A DNA stretch of 64,000 nt from Aquanectria penicillioides (taxonomy: Eukaryota; Ascomycota; Sordariomycetes; Hypocreales; Nectriaceae), in NCBI GenBank assembly GCA_003415625.1, contig PYIU01000011.1, positions 1,625,001 to 1,689,000 of the forward strand. The letters are read 5' to 3'. This document shows positions 33,116 to 43,723 of this stretch, in pieces; position 1 is the first letter of the stretch; each line of letters starts with the position of its first letter. A program made the position numbers and the translations under genes. The notes under the pieces are model-generated. The model saw only the letters and a program-made list of their open reading frames with translations. It ran no database searches and had not been told where the DNA came from.

Positions 33116-35330
33116 ATGGATTCACAGAAGCAAGATCTCGCCTCACTTCCAAGCAAATGTGCCAAGTTTGCTCGGGAAAACGAAGCTGGATTCCTGAATT
33201 TCCTTCGCCAACGGTGGGAAATCTATGGGACCCTGGCGGCGGAAGATGAGGATGTGATGCGAAAACTGAGAGCCATTAGCGTTCTTTGATCATGGGGATA
33301 TCGGCCACTGTCGACAACCTACTTGCCGACTACGAAACTCATACTCCTTCGAAATAAATACTTGATAGATGACGAAAGGTTCACTTTTATTCGACTTCCT
33401 GAGCCTCTAAGCCATTCCATAGGTCTCGGACCTTAGGCCTTTCTTGAATCACACTTTGGTGTCAAAGCCCAAGAAACCGTTGTGATCTCCTCAATACTCT
33501 CCAACACAAATATCATCAACACGCTCTTCCAATTCCGCACCGAGTTTTGGAACTGTACCTTCGCCTCGATGTGGTATGCGGTAGTTCTAACGATGCAGAC
33601 GCGGTGCGACGCAAGGTCAGGTAGGTATTGTTGTAATACTTGACGTCAAGACATGCTCATGAGATGCAGGCAATCATTTGAGCGAAATTCATTTCTGCTT
33701 ACACCATCAAATCTATGGACCAATGAATTAAACAAATGTTGCTATGAAGGACCAAGTTGGCTTTTCAGGCATGTTATAATTCCACCACCGAAGGAGTGGG
33801 AAGCCAAACCCTCCGAGTGTGCGCAACTGGAGCAGTTCTATCGCCAAACGTTGGATATTCCCCCCCCAGCTTGGGGGCAAATATTCTAGATATCTTAAAT
33901 TGCGTACGGAAGCTCGATAAAAAATCCGTTCACAATTTCTTCAAAGCTTCAGCCAGTGTCTATAGTGACATCGCCAATATGCTTCCACATTTCTGTGACG
34001 AAGACTCAATTTCCTTCAGGTAGGATTGGAATTTTCATCACTAAGGAAAATCCTTATTCATCCGATCACAGGTCCTCGGTTGCGGAAGCTCCTTACATTT
34101 GCATAATAGACGGTGATTCGATTACTTGGTACAATCTGTAGGATTGTGTATGGGCCCCGGAGCTCCCCTTATCATCGAAAGTCGATCTTAGCGAACCGTT
34201 CTGGGCCCTTGAGTGGTTTTTCACTGGGTATTTGAAGATTCCCAAAATCGGGGTGGCCAAGGCTTACCACGAATTACTCACCATGAAAGCGAAAGGGGAG
34301 GTTCGATGAAGACCGTGAAAAGGTTGCTTTTCACATTAAATGATTTGCTACTAGAGGAAGGCTATTTAATTGACGCGGGGGAGGGAGTTTTTGACTTTGA
34401 GTATTTTACCAGTACGTCATCAGAACGGCGAAGTACAGCTTTGTTCAGCAGACACAGACTTCTATATTGTCGATCGGCAAGAGTTACAACCAAAATTTCA
34501 ACGCCAAGTGAAGCTACTTGACTTCACCGCCAACGAAGTATGGCAACTCGAGCCTCTCATGTTATGGGCTGACCTTGAAGATCGGTATTTATCCTGGAAC
34601 ATTGAAGAAGTTACATACATCAATGACACTGCATATGAGCTACTCACAGGAACTTTCTCGCCTGCCAGAGCTGGTGGTCTTGTAAGGTGAGTCTTCAAGT
34701 CACTTTCGACTTTGGTAGCTCCCGAACTCATAAGTCTGAGCAGGATCGCGACCCACTTTCGAAGTCCACGAGCTAGTACCCTTGAAAAAACCCGGCAGCT
34801 TGGAAAACTGCTCGAGAATACCCAGTTCTACGCACGCGGGGGGTTTACTTGAAGCTAACATTAGATCATCATCCTCCAGTAAGGGAAAGGAGGGAGAATG
34901 AGCTATACCTTGAAGAGTGTGTTGACCGACTGAAGATATATATTCGCTACGAGGAAGAAGATCAAGAATTCTGCTACCTCTCTTGTCTTCCACGCCGTTT
35001 GGTAGAATGGATGATGCGGGATGCAAACAACTAATTTGTTGAAAGAGTGGACGAAAGAGCTGTAGGCTTGGTTCAGAGCATTTTGAATGCGCGGGACTCG
35101 TTGGTCGATTGCGTGCTAGATTCACAAGGGATCGTGAGAATAGAAGCCGTCAATTCCAAAATCAAGTTCAGGTTAGTCATTCACATTTCTTTAGACTCTT
35201 ATTGACAAGTCATTCTCAGCTGGCAACACCTGGCTTCTGCACAGGCACCAGCCCGCCCCCAAGCGATGAGATTGCACTTAGGGTGGAATCGCTTGACATC
35301 TCAGACAGCCCTGAGTGAATGCTAGCTTCG
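33116..35330 (+). pseudogene. sacsin/NO VEIN-like (HSP90-type ATPase domain family) protein, decayed
   Basis: From ATG 33116 (MDSQKQDLASLPSKCAKFAR) the frame shows FLRQRWEIYGTLAAEDEDV, then TGA, PLSTTYLPTTKLILL, DDERFTFIRLPEPLS and TAG. Further blocks lie in changing frames: GPSWLFRHVIIPPPKEW with YRQTLDIPPPAWGQIF (33653-33889), LFTLNDLLLEEGYLIDAGEG (34320-34390), then LPVRHQNGEVQLCSADTDFY and VKLLDFTANEVWQLEPLMLWADL (34400-34690), and ECVDRLKIYIRYEEEDQEF (34910-34990). This order fits the middle of the large fungal proteins that carry a sacsin-like ATPase domain and often a C-terminal NO VEIN (DUF3883) region. I see neither intact end. Five or more lesions make it non-functional. Family identity is from recalled block order, so moderately sure. 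Confidence 0.68.
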
Positions 35331-35819
35331 AAACTTCATTTGAGGTCGACAATTGCTATATCACTGGGTCTTTCAGTACGGCATTACTCATTCTACTGAT
35401 TGTATGTATCTATCATAAGATTGAGCATACATAAAATCAACTGCCAGACGTACTGTTTCCCCTCCTCCGGGCGCATAACCATCGAAATATATCTTGATCT
35501 AAACGTGTTTATCATGTCGCAATTTCAAAGGCCAGAATCTCGACTCTGCAGTTCAAGAAAAAACGGTTTAGAGGCCATAAATACTCGGTCTTCCATGTTT
35601 CTGGACCTAGAGGATCAGAATATCCCCCAAAAGAGTAGGAAATTCGTAGTAAATCTCATCCCATCCACGTTCTTCAATTACATAAAGCATGCCATCGATA
35701 GATTTCACCAATCCTCAAATTCTTTCCAGGCGCTGTTTCCACGGTAGCGATAATTGTGGCAGGGATAACGCAGTGACGAGCCCGAACCACCAGTGTCCTT
35801 GTGTCAGCAGCGCGCCAAA
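35331..35819. other. intergenic
   Basis: Contains a frame at 35400-35747 of 115 codons whose internal ATG context and composition are unconvincing; it may be the last relic of the preceding pseudogene. Nothing else is seen. Confidence 0.4.
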
Positions 35820-36593
35820 CTAGAGTTGCTGCCGCCACGTCTCCTCGAATGGCTGGCCGGGCTCAGATAATACAGAAGACCACAGCCGATTCCATCGCTT
35901 ACAACTAAGAATATGCCGCATGTTCCTTTGATCTAAAGTACCAAGACTGTTGTCTGGGTCAGGTGTGATGTGACAATCGGGAAGACAGTACATGACGTAT
36001 TCCAGTCGCACCTCTAGCGGTAGCCTCGGCAACACCTTTTCTGGCTCCAGACACGATGCCATTGTTCCGGAAAAGAGTTCTGAATAGATGAGGAGTTGGA
36101 AAGTGGAGATATCCGAGTCGGTCCAGAGCGTGTGAGGTTCGCTAACGCCTCCAGTCCAGAACCTCGGGGTGCGTATCCACTGATCCCCAGCCATCTTGTC
36201 TATCTTGTCAGAAAGAGGGTTGATGATAGAGAATCGCGTACGGTGCAGGTATCGAATGGCGTCCATAGTCAAGCCGACATGATTGACAGCGAGATTTAGG
36301 AGGCCATCCATGTCCTGGCGCAAGGCTTTCATCAGCATCATTGTCCTCTCGTCGTTTCCAGCAGCCCAGTGGCCAACTTGGTTCGCAGTGGCCAGTGTCA
36401 AATAGTGTGGATGTGGGGAGAAGAAAGTTGGTGCAGAAGCAACGGCGAGACGAAGGATGACGTTTGGCTTGGTTGTTTGGAATACATCGCGTAGCCTACA
36501 ACATGTGGACGAAGCGTTGGTGAAGTCCTCGATGTTACGCAGGTGCGGTGGCAATAGACAAAGAATCTCGGTTGGAAGATCGATCAGCTGCAT
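35820..36593 (-). CDS. F-box protein
   Basis: A single-exon frame of 257 residues from ATG 36593. Residues 1-45, MQLIDLPTEILCLLPPHLRN followed by IEDFTNASSTCCRLRDVF, are an F-box (LPxEIL...L...DL...S.TCxRLR). Such proteins bind Skp1 and bring targets to an SCF ubiquitin ligase. The remainder is helical and without leucine-rich or WD repeats (ALRQDMDGLLNLAVNHVGLT, LPLEVRLEYVMYCLPDC), as in the large, fast-evolving group of fungal F-box proteins with unknown targets. Intact and isolated between two decayed genes. Confidence 0.8.
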   Translation of the reverse strand: MQLIDLPTEILCLLPPHLRNIEDFTNASSTCCRLRDVFQTTKPNVILRLAVASAPTFFSPHPHYLTLATANQVGHWAAGNDERTMMLMKALRQDMDGLLNLAVNHVGLTMDAIRYLHRTRFSIINPLSDKIDKMAGDQWIRTPRFWTGGVSEPHTLWTDSDISTFQLLIYSELFSGTMASCLEPEKVLPRLPLEVRLEYVMYCLPDCHITPDPDNSLGTLDQRNMRHILSCKRWNRLWSSVLSEPGQPFEETWRQQL

Positions 36594-37229
36594 TGCGATG
36601 AATCCACGGGGCTAAACCAAGATGAGGTTCCAGCTAAAGACTTTTCCAGACTAGGACAACAGAGGTGCCGCCGTCGAGTATTTATCCCAGAGGCACTAGC
36701 AGGGTAAATTGAGACGACACGGCGTGAGTCAGCGCCGTCCGTGGTGGTGCGATCCTGACTACATGCTTAGAGTTGAACGATGTAAGATATTGTGCGGTGT
36801 TGATTGGCCGTTTTGAGTCGTGTGAACATAGCCATGATTTATGTCATTATGAGCTGGTGAATGAGTTCTTAGGACTACGAACGTGAGAGAACTGTGTTGC
36901 AAATTATCATATAAACATTTACATTTACTTTGGAGCATCGGCCTTTGCGTATGCGATGAATTATCAGTGTGAATAACGTCACGTTTCTAAAATTGTTCCC
37001 ACGTCAACTACAGTGTTGTCTGCCTGGTTCCTACGGCCTGGTTCCTAAACAAGGATCACAGGAACAAAACTTTGTAGCAAAATCTGCACCTTATCTCAGG
37101 AGAGCACCATGGCTAGAAAATAACTCGATGGTTCATCTTTCTCAAACTTCTCAGATTGCCATAAGCCGTTATAAAAACCTCCATTTAAACCAAGCCCAAA
37201 TGGAGTGTCGACGTTTATGACTTTAGGGT
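36594..37229. other. intergenic / unrecognised 5' part of dipeptidase relic
   Basis: Upstream region of the F-box gene plus DNA that probably once held the 5' exons of the dipeptidase; I could not identify metal-site motifs of those exons here. Confidence 0.4.
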
Positions 37230-37908
37230 AAGTTCGTCTCTGCCGGCGGTGAAGACGAGGTCTCACTTGGCTTGGTGAGGTAGTTGTAAAGGAAATGAAC
37301 CGGCTTGGAATGATGGTTGATCTGTCGCATTTTTCTCACCAGGCTATGCGAGATGTGTTGAGCATCGCTCGCGCACCAGTTATTTTCTCTCACTCTGGGG
37401 CTTATGCAGTTGAGGCATATCTTCGAAATGTCCCCGACGTTGTCCTTCGATCCGTAAAACTAAACGATGGGATCGTCATGGTGTTATTTTTGAACGAGTT
37501 TCTAAACATCAAAGACCCAAAGCAAGCTACTATTCATGATGTAGTCAACCACATCTTCCACTTTGCTGAGGTTTGCGGCTAGGAGTGCGTCGACATCGGA
37601 AGTGACTTTTTCGGCATGTCCTATGCGCCCATTGGCTTAGAAGATGTCTCCAATTACCCAAACCTGCTCAAGTTGGTAATGCAGCGCGGTGCTACGGATG
37701 AGCAGGTTCGCTTGTTTGCAGGAGAGAACATTCTTCGCGTCAGGGGCAAGTTGGAGAGGCGGGCAAGGGAGATCCAGGCAACAAGCGAGAAGCCAGTGGA
37801 GGACAGTACCCTGAGAGGAAGTGGACTGAGGGTCTGGCTACGGATCCGTACATGTTGAGGCGAAGCTGTGAAAATTCGGCGGTGAAAAGAGCAAGAGAGA
37901 GCTCGTAA
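37230..37908 (+). pseudogene. membrane dipeptidase (M19, renal dipeptidase type), 3' relic
   Basis: The frame [20 protein letters not shown] then [20 protein letters not shown] and [20 protein letters not shown] is the second half of an M19 zinc dipeptidase, including the His of DLSH and SHSG. At 37580-37582 a TAG interrupts EVCG-stop-ECVDIGSDF, where relatives have Trp (TGG to TAG). The frame then continues PIGLEDVSNYPNLLKLVMQR and GATDEQVRLFAGENILRVRG. Near 37800 a one-base shift moves the true C-terminus (PERKWTEGLATDPYMLRR) to another frame that ends at TAA 37906-37908. The N-terminal half is missing or unrecognisable. Intact enzymes hydrolyse dipeptides, sometimes in gliotoxin-type clusters; no such cluster is here. 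Confidence 0.85.
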
Positions 37909-38381
37909 CATTATAATGAGATGGTGATTTCCTTGTTCATCATATTTGACCTCACTAGGAGCCTTCCCTAGCTTGAACTCATACTTTAAGTTGTCTGCAA
38001 GACGACGGTGTTCTAAATTCGACGTGAAATCACGCTTATTTCAACCCCGACTTCATGTCTTGCTAGTATGGACCACTGAATGCCAACCCAAGCTTATGCT
38101 AGAGCTGTCAACTGCTACTAGGTAACAGACGAAAGAGTAATGGAGAGGAATTGAGTGGACAGAATAAATTGGGATATAGAAGAATTACAAGGAAGCAATA
38201 ATGAAGCATTGGTCCTAGTAGATATTACAGTAGATGCAACCACATTCCTGTTTCCTAATCTGGTTACATGATGCGTGAAGTTGAGTTCCTACAACTTAAG
38301 GGACGAGACGAGTCGCATTTCACTCGCAATAGTATCAACAAGAGGGTGACCTTGCAACCTGGGAAACTGATTCCCCAGCAA
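37909..38381. other. intergenic
   Basis: Spacer between the dipeptidase relic and the convergent monooxygenase gene; nothing recognisable. Confidence 0.4.
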
Positions 38382-39909
38382 TTATTTCTCAGCAGCGACC
38401 ACTTCAGCCACCTTTTCGGAAATATTGTAGTCGGTGACTTTGCGAGTCGGTTTCGCTATCAAATTTGGAAACAGACCTGAGACAATGTAAGCAACGACGC
38501 AAAGACATATCTGAAGTTCTCGACTTACCAAAGATTTTCATAAATGTGTACATTGTGTATTCTTGGATGGAACCCATGTTTCTCTTGGACCCTTGCATCT
38601 TCTGTGCGGCTTTGAGAATCTCCCCGACGCGCGGTTGGCGCAAGGCCATGTATTGCTTGGCTGCTGCGTTGATTGCCTGCTTCAGGGACACTGCATCAGT
38701 CAACTTCTCGGCTCCAACGATTTTCCCGAGATGATGGGACAAGAGGAGTGCAAATGCCTCGCAATCCTCAAAAACCTGCGATGCACCCTGGCCAGAAGTT
38801 GGCGGGAGTGCATGTGCAGCATCGCCGAGCAGGACTACACCATCAAGCTCCCAGGTTGGAAGCGGCGGTAACGTCCATGTTGGATACATGTTTTGAATGC
38901 TTGCGGACTTGAGGACACGTTGGATCACGGGGTCCTTCCAATCTGAGTGTCTTTCGCGCAGCTGGCTGACCACGTCGTCCATGTTGATGGACTCGCGATC
39001 GGGACATTGTTTGATCTCGTACGTGGACCACCAGGCCAAGGACTCGCCAGGCTCAGAGACATAGAAAGGCGAGTCGCGATGAGGACTGGATGGGGAACTG
39101 TCGGAGAAGAAGTACCCAAAGAATCCGTTTCCACCAAAAATGAAGTTCATTGATCCTTTGTCGACGAACTCTTTGACATCTGCGGCTGGCACAAAGCCTC
39201 CAATGCCGACAAGGCCCCTGGAACATCGGGTCAGTATGTTCATAACCAAAATAGATGGGTGTAAAATCATGCACGACAGTAAACGGGAATTTACATACTC
39301 ATAATTTGGCGGGTATGGATCTTCTTTGGCGTCTGGAAAGAGCGCGCTCCTTGCGATTGATCGGACTCCATCGGCCCCAATAACTAAATCAACCTCAATG
39401 GGGTTACTATCGTCAGCAAAGCAAATGGTATTTTTCCCATTCGGGTTAGCAGTGACGTTGGTGACTCTCTTGTTGACAATGTGCTCGTCTGGAATACGAC
39501 TGCGCAGACATTTCCATAGCAAATGACGACTGCAAGCTACGGAATGCATTTGCGATGCAGGGCCAGCACTAGTGTTGGGTCCGTTGGGTTCCATGCGCAT
39601 GAGAACATTGCCGTTCTTGTCCTTCAGGTTGGACTGTGATGCAACGTAGCCATTGCGCGTAACGTCTCGAAGGAGATCTTCGTCAAGACGCTGCAGAACA
39701 CCGAGACCATTTGGTGCAACGGCAAGTCCACCGCCAACAAGCAATGTTGACGAGTGTGTTGGACCCTGTTCCCGCCGTTCAGCAGTGGTCTCCTTGTTTG
39801 TGTCGTAAGCTTCATAGATCGTGATGGAAGAGATTTCTGCGAGGTGCTTGAGGAATTCGAGGTAGGCCGTGCATCCGGCGATGCCAGCGCCAATGATGGC
39901 AATGTCCAT
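38382..39909 (-). CDS. FAD-dependent monooxygenase (salicylate-hydroxylase-like)
   Basis: Exons 39299-39909, 38529-39217 and 38382-38476 (introns 39218-39298 and 38477-38528) give 464 residues. The start MDIAIIGAGIAGCTAYLEFL puts the FAD-binding GxGxxG at the very N-terminus; the 24 codons upstream in frame are unlikely to be used. Other marks are the DLVIGADGVRSIARSAL (DG motif) and VVLLGDAAHALPPTSGQGAS (GD motif, FAD ribityl contact). Splicing the last intron replaces a frayed C-terminus by GLFPNLIAKPTRK and a helical end EKVAEVVAAEK. The group hydroxylates or decarboxylates aromatic or polyketide substrates with NAD(P)H and O2. As the leftmost intact gene beside a regulator, an acyltransferase and a PKS it is a likely tailoring enzyme of that cluster. 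Confidence 0.9.
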
Positions 39910-40424
39910 GATGGTGAAGGAGCGAGAAGGGAGATGAGTGTGTGTCTTGACGAGCTGATGAGAGCGAGTTGATGATGGCAAAAGAAAGAGGACAGCGACT
40001 GTCGAAATTCGAGATTAAATACCTAGAAATTCTAAAATACGGCCATATTTCCTTTGATAGGCACACTCATTTGATTCCTGGCAGTTTTCGCACACGGTGA
40101 CTCGCATGTTTCCGTCTTACTGGGATGGGACCGGGGAGGCGTCGATGCGAAGTTCACGGAGGACGCTAGTTCGCAAAGCTAACGACCTCCAGTTTAGCGC
40201 CCGCACTAGCACAATGACTAAACTTGTTTGCGACGATTCAGCCTTGTCAGCGGGCTGTTCTTTTCGTCTCCTCCGTCACACATGAGTTTGCCTGTTGACT
40301 GCGGGGTACGTAAGTCATTTGCGTGGCAAAGAGCAAGCAAGCTGGTTAGAGTCATTAGGCAAGAAGAGAGAGGGCTTGGGTCTCGATTTTGTCTTGAAAT
40401 TTGTGGTGTGGCGTGAGGTCGATA
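39910..40424. other. intergenic
   Basis: Upstream region of the monooxygenase and 3' flank of the regulator; no other gene seen. Confidence 0.4.
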
Positions 40425-42042
40425 TCAGAAGCACGCAACCTCGGCGGATCCGCATGCACATTCGCGAGTGGAGGTGTAGTGCTCCAGGATGTGAGCCGCC
40501 ACACCGGCAAAGTACTCGTGGGACACGGCAGATATCTCCGAGAGCCCTCCGCCTTGGATCTTTTCCCCCATAAGCATTTTCGTCGCGGTGTCTCTTTGTC
40601 GTGAAGACGGACTCCACATTGTGACCACCTTTAGCTGCAGGACCATTATGACGGATCCGCGATCCGGCGCTGGTCCAGACGCGGTGTTGATGAATTCGTT
40701 GGCGGAGAGGATGGATTGCGCATGTCGCCGAACCTGCTGGTCATGTGAAGTGGCCGAGGGAGATACTAGATGCAGGAGGCGGAGAGTGATGATATTCGCT
40801 GAATGATACAGCGAAAATAGTGCTGCTGCTGGGACATTTGGAAAAGGTGGCGGCTGCTCCTCTGGGCCCTTGGGCAAGTCCTGATTTGTTTCTAGATTAG
40901 ATGACGGCGGTGGTTTTTGTTCTGCAAAACTGCCGCTCAATCCGCACCCTGACCACCACAGGTCGATTTGGAGCATTGCATCTTGAATCAATCCTCCAAG
41001 CTTGGTGACTAGGTGGGAGGTATCATGGCCTTTCCATCGTATGAGCTGATCTGCGACCGAGAGGCAGTTCTGAACAGCGAAGAGGATATCAATCAATTGA
41101 TCGAATATTTGTTTCGGGTAGATTCCGAAAGGAATCGTCATCCAGTCTTGTGATGCGAAAGCAGAGACTTCGTTTTCAGCCATAGCGGCAATGAACTAGT
41201 TTCCCAAGTCTACCATCAATACACATTCTGAAAAAAAAAAAAAATGAAAAACAAAGTATTGAGAGTAACGAACCGTTTGAAACCGTAAATGACTGAAAAC
41301 CTGGTGCATGAATCCATCACGACAGCGTTCGGGTCCTCCCAGCTTGAGCAACATGGCTGCTCCTTTGACGTGCTGCAGCCATGCTTGGTGCCTCGTGCCG
41401 GCCCACGTCTCAAAATGAATGAGCATGGCCGCGGCACAAACGGCATTCTCCGAAAAGGTCACATTCCCACGCGATATGACGTGTTGGAGATCTTGGAGAG
41501 CTCTAGTGTACCACTTGCGCGCTTCTGTTTTGATGGCCACATCGCCCACGATACTGCCGTAGCTGAGCATCGATGCGGCGCGGATCGCGTGCTTGGCCAA
41601 GGTTGGATTCGAAGAAGCCAGAAACAGTGGAAGCTCGTGCAGCCATATCTTGGACGGCATCCCCGGCACCGGCGGCGGCTTCACGGGACCGAAGAAGGAC
41701 TCGATGAAGTGAGAGACAAACAACTGGTCGAAGGCAGTGGCACGGGATGGCGGCGGTCTCGGCAGTGGCGACGGCGCAATCAGACCGATAGCTGGAGCAT
41801 TGAGTGGATGATATGACGAGGACTGACTGGTCACAGCGTGTACAAAGAAGGCCTCAGCCCGAGGACCGGGGCAGCGCAGGCCCATGTTGATGCATCGCAG
41901 ACATTCTGGACGAGACTCATCGCACTGCGGAGGAGGTTGATGAGAGGGGATCACGCTTATTGGACAGCCAGCAATATCGCACCTTGACCCTGCGCTTTCG
42001 ACACGTAGCGCAGCCTCTGCTTCTACCGGCAACGTTGACCAT
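40425..42042 (-). CDS. Zn2Cys6 transcription factor, probable cluster regulator
   Basis: Exons 41983-42042, 41274-41924 and 40425-41195 give 493 residues. The 20-codon first exon from ATG 42042 (MVNVAGRSRGCATCRKRRVK) is joined by the 58-nt intron 41925-41982 to CDESRPECLRCINMGLRC, which completes C-x2-C-x6-C-x5-C-x2-C-x6-C; the intron splitting the cluster after VK is common in this family. The longer frame that starts further upstream is a read-through of this intron. A regulatory domain with helices follows (WLHELPLFLASSNPTLAKHA, AAAMLIHFETWAGTRHQAW). The second intron has an unusual GTTCGT donor and contains a 13-T tract, so that junction is slightly less certain. Position between the monooxygenase and acyltransferase of a PKS locus suggests a pathway-specific activator. 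Confidence 0.88.
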
Positions 42043-42310
42043 CGCGGTAGAGATATTGATCTGAGTACAAGATTAGTGGTAATGAGGCGTTGGTGAGCAC
42101 CTTGATATGGGATATGTTCCCCGAAGTTGTCCCGAGTGCGGCCTAGCCCGGCATGATGATACGTAACGGGAGACAATAGTTCAACTAAGCTTTTGTCCTT
42201 GATTCATCTGTAAATATTCATCAAGAATTTTCTACATTATTCTTTTAATTTTTTTTTAGATTTCACTTTTTTTTGATACCTTTCTTGCTGGTCTCAAGGC
42301 TTGGATTTGT
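42043..42310. other. short T-rich spacer
   Basis: Promoter of the regulator with T tracts near 42250-42275, also the 3' flank of the acyltransferase, transcribed in the same direction. Confidence 0.4.
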
Positions 42311-43723
42311 CTAGTCTAGATTTGTGACATATCTCGTCCAACCTGGATCTTCCCTCATAGCATTAGAAGTCGCCGGCGTGGTAATCAAAGTAATATCAAA
42401 TCCGCCTGCGATACCTGGCAGTACAATTGCGAAACCATCAATAAAGCCTGGGAATGGCATGCGAACTGCCTTGACGTCGCCCAGATCCGAGCCCCATTCA
42501 CTCTTGTACGCTGCCCGAGCAACCTGAAATGGGCTTGTCACCAAGATGTCGTAGTCTAGAGGAGGGAGGACTTGGTTCTTTGCACTCTCCAGAGACTCGA
42601 TTGTGCTGGCCAAAGCACGGATCCTATCTGAAGTCCACCAGTCAATAGCGTCGGATATTTTCAATGCTATGCTGTGGAGCATTCCGGGCTTAGGAGATTC
42701 AAGCTCCTCCACCGTTGCAGTCGTCTTAGCCATCACAACGATATTTCCAGTGCTGTCAGGTGGCAGTGGTGGCTTTACTCTCCTCCGTGCATTGACCGGA
42801 CAAAGGTAAGAGCTTGTCTTGACGTTCTTCGCCGACAGTTGCCGTGCCCGGCTAATATGAGTCCAAATCAATGCACAGATTGCACCTGTGTCTGTGACAT
42901 GCGGCTGATTCTCTTCCACAGGCGAGGCAAACTTGCGAAGCAAATCCATGTTATCAGGAGAGATATGCCAGCTGGTAAGGCTAATAATGTCCTGAACAGC
43001 CTCGAACCCCTTTGTGAGAGAAAGAGCCATGATCTTGGCCTGTGTCTCTTGATATGGGCGATCAGGAGCCACCCAGTACGTTTGAAAGTCGGACAAGGAG
43101 CCGTTGCCAAGAGGGTTTGCTCCCCCAAGAGCACCTAAATCCGACGCTCCACTCGGGGTCGCATCATTACTGAATGACACGATGCCGTTGGAGGCGGCCG
43201 CAGCATGCTTGGCCCAGACAGACACAGTTGTGGCCATACACGTAGCATCCATTACAGCATGGTGACAGTTTAACCCGATGGCGACTCCACCCGTGAGAAA
43301 CGTGACTTGAGCAGTCAGTACAGGGCATCCGTCATGGTGAACCAGCGGTTCTGCAAGAAACTGTGCCCTGGGTATGCTAGATAGAGGAAAGTCCCTGTTT
43401 GCGAGGTCGTGGAATAAGATTTCAGGTAGCTCCCTGACGTTGAACCAGACCCCCGCATCGTCATCGTATTGGAGTTGTATGGTGTCTTTTTCATCTGACT
43501 CTGGAACAAGCGTGGCTGCCAGGTAATTCATCTCATCAATGGTCTGACTCAACCCAGTTTCAAGACTGTCGATGATAGCCGACGGATCAGCAGATTCGTC
43601 GACCTCGAAGAAGCACACCAAAGGCATGTACATCCTGACCATGAATCGGTCGAACGGAGACACCGGGCTGAAGCCGGGCGTCAGCGGTATGCTGGCCCGT
43701 ACGAGAGTCCTGTGGGATGCCAT
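42311..43723 (-). CDS. BAHD-type acyltransferase (transferase family PF02458)
   Basis: A single-exon frame of 470 residues from ATG 43723. The catalytic HxxxD motif is present as NCHHAVMDA at about residue 155, after the beta-strand TFLTGGVAIGL. The second family motif DFGWG is replaced by the weaker SEWGSDLGDVKAVRMPFP near residue 415, as in many fungal trichothecene-acetyltransferase-like members. The N-terminus SIPLTPGFSPVSPFDRFMVR is also typical of that fungal group. Members transfer acyl groups from CoA thioesters to hydroxyls or amines of secondary metabolites. It is divergently transcribed from the PKS across 1.3 kb and lies next to the zinc-cluster regulator, so O-acylation of the polyketide is a reasonable inference; the acyl donor is unknown. 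Confidence 0.9.
   Translation of the reverse strand: MASHRTLVRASIPLTPGFSPVSPFDRFMVRMYMPLVCFFEVDESADPSAIIDSLETGLSQTIDEMNYLAATLVPESDEKDTIQLQYDDDAGVWFNVRELPEILFHDLANRDFPLSSIPRAQFLAEPLVHHDGCPVLTAQVTFLTGGVAIGLNCHHAVMDATCMATTVSVWAKHAAAASNGIVSFSNDATPSGASDLGALGGANPLGNGSLSDFQTYWVAPDRPYQETQAKIMALSLTKGFEAVQDIISLTSWHISPDNMDLLRKFASPVEENQPHVTDTGAICALIWTHISRARQLSAKNVKTSSYLCPVNARRRVKPPLPPDSTGNIVVMAKTTATVEELESPKPGMLHSIALKISDAIDWWTSDRIRALASTIESLESAKNQVLPPLDYDILVTSPFQVARAAYKSEWGSDLGDVKAVRMPFPGFIDGFAIVLPGIAGGFDITLITTPATSNAMREDPGWTRYVTNLD

Noticed and set aside
41196..42176. Longer N-terminus for the cluster Zn2Cys6 regulator
   Set aside because: It lacks the first two cysteines; the spliced start at 42042 restores a complete cluster.
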